Assembly (NCBI GenBank): GCA_903933475.1
Contig: CAIZKE010000055.1
Location: forward strand, 1-7,297
DNA from: an uncultured Alphaproteobacteria bacterium
Lineage (GTDB): Bacteria > Pseudomonadota > Alphaproteobacteria > Caulobacterales > Caulobacteraceae
Reading direction: 5' to 3'
DNA: 7,297 nucleotides
Positions 5,434-7,297 of the stretch are shown in pieces (within the stretch, counting starts at the first letter, position 1; each line of letters begins with the position of its first letter). A model generated the notes under the pieces. The model worked only from the letters and a program-made list of their open reading frames with translations. It was not told where the DNA came from and made no database searches. The position numbers were made by a program, and so were the translations under genes.

Positions 5434-6330
5434 ATGCTCCCTACCCTCAGGCAACTCCAGTATCTGAAGCTCCTCGTGGATCATGGTGGCTTTGGAAAGG
5501 CGGCTGAGGCCGCCCATGTCACCCAGCCGACTCTGTCGGCCGGGATCCAGGAACTGGAGAAGATCCTCGGCGCTCCCGTGGTCGACCGGGCGCGGTCGGG
5601 ACTGATCCTCACCGCCGTCGGGGAGGCTTCCCTGGCCAAGGCCCGAATCATCCTCAACGAGGCCGAGGAGCTTGTCCAGGCTGCCCGCAGCTCCGGACAG
5701 CCGCTGACCGGCCGGTTCCGGCTGGGGGTGATCCCGACCGTCGCGCCCTTCCTCCTGCCCAGGGCTCTCCCGCTGCTCAAGGCCCGGTTTCCTCAGCTAC
5801 GCCTCTATCTGCGCGAGGACCTGACCCAGAGGCTGATCGCGGCCCTGAAGGCCGGTGCCCTCGACGCCGCCCTCATCGCCCTGCCTTTCGACATGACGGG
5901 CCTGGACTACGCCCATGTGGCCGATGACGAGATCCTCGCCGCTCTGCCGGCGGGGCATCGTCTGACCGGCCAGGCCCGGACGCGGCCGTCTGAGCTTGAG
6001 GATGAGGACCTGATCCTGCTGGAGGACGGTCATTGCCTGACGGACCACGCCCTCGCGGCCTGCGGACTGCGGCCACCGCGGAACGGTGAGGCCAGCGCCA
6101 GCTTCGCCGCCACCTCCCTACCGACCCTGGTCCAGATGGTGGGGTCCGGCCTCGGGGTCACCTTCCTGCCGGCCATGGCGGTGGAGGCAGGCGTCACAGA
6201 CGGGACGACCATCGAGATCCGCCCCCTCCAGGCCGACCGTCCAACCCGCGAGATCGTTGTCGCCTGGCGGTCAGGGTCTATCCGTGGTGCCGAAGGCCAC
6301 CTCCTCGCGGAGTCGCTGCGCGAGGCTTGA
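5434..6330 (+). CDS. oxyR: OxyR, LysR-type hydrogen-peroxide-sensing regulator
   Basis: OxyR is a tetrameric LysR-type regulator that forms an intramolecular disulfide on meeting H2O2 and then activates catalase and peroxiredoxin genes. The 298-residue protein has an N-terminal winged helix-turn-helix (about 4-62, including GFGKAAEAAHVTQPTLSAGI) and a substrate-type sensor domain with GVIPTVAPFLLP (98-109; Thr102 corresponds to the conserved active-site threonine of OxyR). The redox pair is intact: Cys201 in LLEDGHCL and Cys210 in ALAAC, nine residues apart as in E. coli Cys199/Cys208. GGGAG at 5419-5423 is a plausible ribosome binding site ten bases before the ATG. An upstream terminator implies its own promoter between about 5400 and 5433, or partial read-through. 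No katG or ahpC neighbour lies in the window; the 3' end abuts a convergent peptidase gene with no gap. Confidence 0.94.
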   Translation: MLPTLRQLQYLKLLVDHGGFGKAAEAAHVTQPTLSAGIQELEKILGAPVVDRARSGLILTAVGEASLAKARIILNEAEELVQAARSSGQPLTGRFRLGVIPTVAPFLLPRALPLLKARFPQLRLYLREDLTQRLIAALKAGALDAALIALPFDMTGLDYAHVADDEILAALPAGHRLTGQARTRPSELEDEDLILLEDGHCLTDHALAACGLRPPRNGEASASFAATSLPTLVQMVGSGLGVTFLPAMAVEAGVTDGTTIEIRPLQADRPTREIVVAWRSGSIRGAEGHLLAESLREA

Positions 6331-7227
6331 TCAGTCCATCAGGCGGCGGGCGAGGTAGACGTAGTGCCGCGCCCAGCGCCGGGCATTCAGCTCTGGGTCC
6401 GAATCGTTGGAGTGCCCGCCCAGGGTCTGCTCGTAGTAGAGGTAGGGAACCCCGAGGGCCTCGAGCCGCGCCGCGAACTTTCGGGCGTGCCCCGGATGCA
6501 CCCGGTCATCCCGCGTGTTGGTGGTGATGTAGGCCTCGGGGTAGGCCATGCCGGGCCGCAGGTTCTGGTAGCCCGAGTACCGGGAGATGAAGGCGGCGTC
6601 GGCCGGGACGTCGGGATCGCCGTACTCCCCCACCCAGGAGGCTCCCGCCGACAGCTTGTGATAGCGCAGCATGTCGACGAGGGGGCTCTCGACCACCACG
6701 GCATTCCAAAGTTCAGGGTGCTGGGTCATGGAAACGGTCGTCAGGACCCCGCCATTGGAGCGTCCGTAGATGCCCAGCCGGCGGGGCGAGGTCAGGCCCC
6801 TGGCGGTCAGGTCGCGGGCGACGGCGGCGAAGTCGTCGAACGCCAGCTGACGCTTCTCACGCATCACCGACTGGTGCCAGGCGGGGCCGAACTCGCCGCC
6901 GCCGCGGATATTGGCGATGACGTAGGCGCCGCCGCGCGCCAGCCACAGCCTGCCCATTTCCGGAAGGTAGATCGGCGGCTTGGCGATCTCGAAACCGCCA
7001 TATCCGTACATAAGGGTCGGCGTTGAGCCATCCTTGCGGGCGCCCTTTGGCGAGACCACGAAATAGGGAATCCGGACGCCGTCGCTCGATGTGGCCCAAT
7101 ACTGGGCGACCTGGGCGCCGTCAGCTGGGAACCGGGGCGGAAGCGAGGCGATCCGCGCCGTCTCCCCGGTCGCTGCATCGACCCGCCGGTGGCAACAACT
7201 AATACAGGATCCAACTGAACTGGACAT
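6331..7227 (-). CDS. Prolyl-oligopeptidase family (S9) serine peptidase, C-terminal catalytic domain only; 5' end interrupted
   Basis: The frame encodes the alpha/beta-hydrolase half of a prolyl oligopeptidase-type enzyme, which cleaves short proline-containing or related peptides. Numbered from the ATG at 7225-7227, the catalytic triad is visible: Ser157 in GRSNGG, Asp241 in the TRDDRVHP segment and His272 in GGHS. YGYGGF (74-79), ANIRGGGEFG (105-114) and ESPLVDM (180-186) are further S9 marks. Family-like sequence begins at about residue 14 (RRVDAATGE, near 7188). The first 13 residues, rich in Ser and Cys, do not look like the family, and a TAG at 7234-7236 blocks the frame upstream. Full-length members have several hundred more N-terminal residues forming a beta-propeller, none of which is here. 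The start shown is therefore formal: the gene is either broken near 7190 or joined to unrelated DNA by assembly. Which signal peptide or substrate it had cannot be judged. Confidence 0.85.
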   Translation of the reverse strand: MSSSVGSCISCCHRRVDAATGETARIASLPPRFPADGAQVAQYWATSSDGVRIPYFVVSPKGARKDGSTPTLMYGYGGFEIAKPPIYLPEMGRLWLARGGAYVIANIRGGGEFGPAWHQSVMREKRQLAFDDFAAVARDLTARGLTSPRRLGIYGRSNGGVLTTVSMTQHPELWNAVVVESPLVDMLRYHKLSAGASWVGEYGDPDVPADAAFISRYSGYQNLRPGMAYPEAYITTNTRDDRVHPGHARKFAARLEALGVPYLYYEQTLGGHSNDSDPELNARRWARHYVYLARRLMD

Positions 7228-7297
7228 CTTATCCTACTCCACTGGGCTCCCCACCGACTTCCAAGCAGGTACCCTCAACATAGGTGGCTCTCTACGG
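7191..7297. other. Compositionally foreign tail next to the S9 peptidase breakpoint
   Basis: From 7193 to the window end 54 of 105 bases are G or C (51%), against roughly two thirds by eye before it. It does not encode the continuation of the S9 peptidase on the minus strand, whose frame meets a TAG at 7234-7236. The other minus-strand frames also contain stops, as do two plus-strand frames. One plus frame (codons from 7193) stays open for 35 codons to the window end, reading ...DPTELDILSYSTGL..., which I do not recognise; an open frame of that length is not significant. It may be the edge of an inserted element, a rearrangement, or DNA of another source joined during assembly. Only one edge is visible. 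Confidence 0.55.

Noticed and set aside
6364..7026. 220-codon plus-strand open frame opposite the S9 peptidase
   Set aside because: It mirrors the catalytic-domain frame, which has an intact Ser-Asp-His triad; the translation itself is Gly/Val-rich and featureless.

Overview
The window looks like chromosomal DNA of a GC-rich alphaproteobacterium, most likely in or near the Caulobacterales (Caulobacter, Phenylobacterium or Brevundimonas type). The main evidence is a textbook MipZ (the ParA-like FtsZ-positioning ATPase of Alphaproteobacteria), a DUF1489 protein (a family I know from Alphaproteobacteria), a phasin with TGC/GCA-rich upstream sites, and strongly GC-biased third codon positions. 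The genus is inference.

Layout, left to right. Positions 1-173 are the C-terminal biotinyl domain of an acyl-CoA carboxylase alpha subunit cut by the window edge; its stop overlaps the GTG start of a DUF1489 gene (170-571). A 250-base intergenic region with two clear inverted repeats leads into mipZ (822-1631), whose stop codon overlaps the start of a small membrane-anchored J-domain protein (1631-2065). Next is a probable two-gene operon: a GTP cyclohydrolase I (folE type, 2183-2884) followed 5 bases later by a short BLUF blue-light photoreceptor (2890-3318). Convergent to it, on the minus strand, is a secreted D-alanyl-D-alanine carboxypeptidase with a C-terminal SPOR domain (3344-4681, TTG start). 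A divergent intergenic region holds the likely promoter and operator of a phasin gene (4901-5326), closed by a strong intrinsic terminator (5358-5399). Then comes oxyR (5434-6330) with both redox cysteines. Abutting it tail to tail is the catalytic domain of a prolyl-oligopeptidase-type S9 peptidase (6331 to about 7190, minus strand).

The last ~105 bases (about 7193-7297) do not fit. They are 51% G+C by count against roughly two thirds elsewhere, they do not continue the S9 peptidase, and they place an in-frame stop in front of it. This is either an insertion or breakpoint that truncated the peptidase, or a chimeric assembly end.

Themes: septum placement and envelope work (MipZ, SPOR-carboxypeptidase), carbon and storage metabolism (biotin carboxylase, phasin), and light or oxidative sensing (BLUF, OxyR). 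I see no clearly new multi-gene system. The most unusual association is the FolE-BLUF pair, which could link pterin synthesis to blue light. There are no tRNA or rRNA genes, CRISPR arrays or complete mobile elements.
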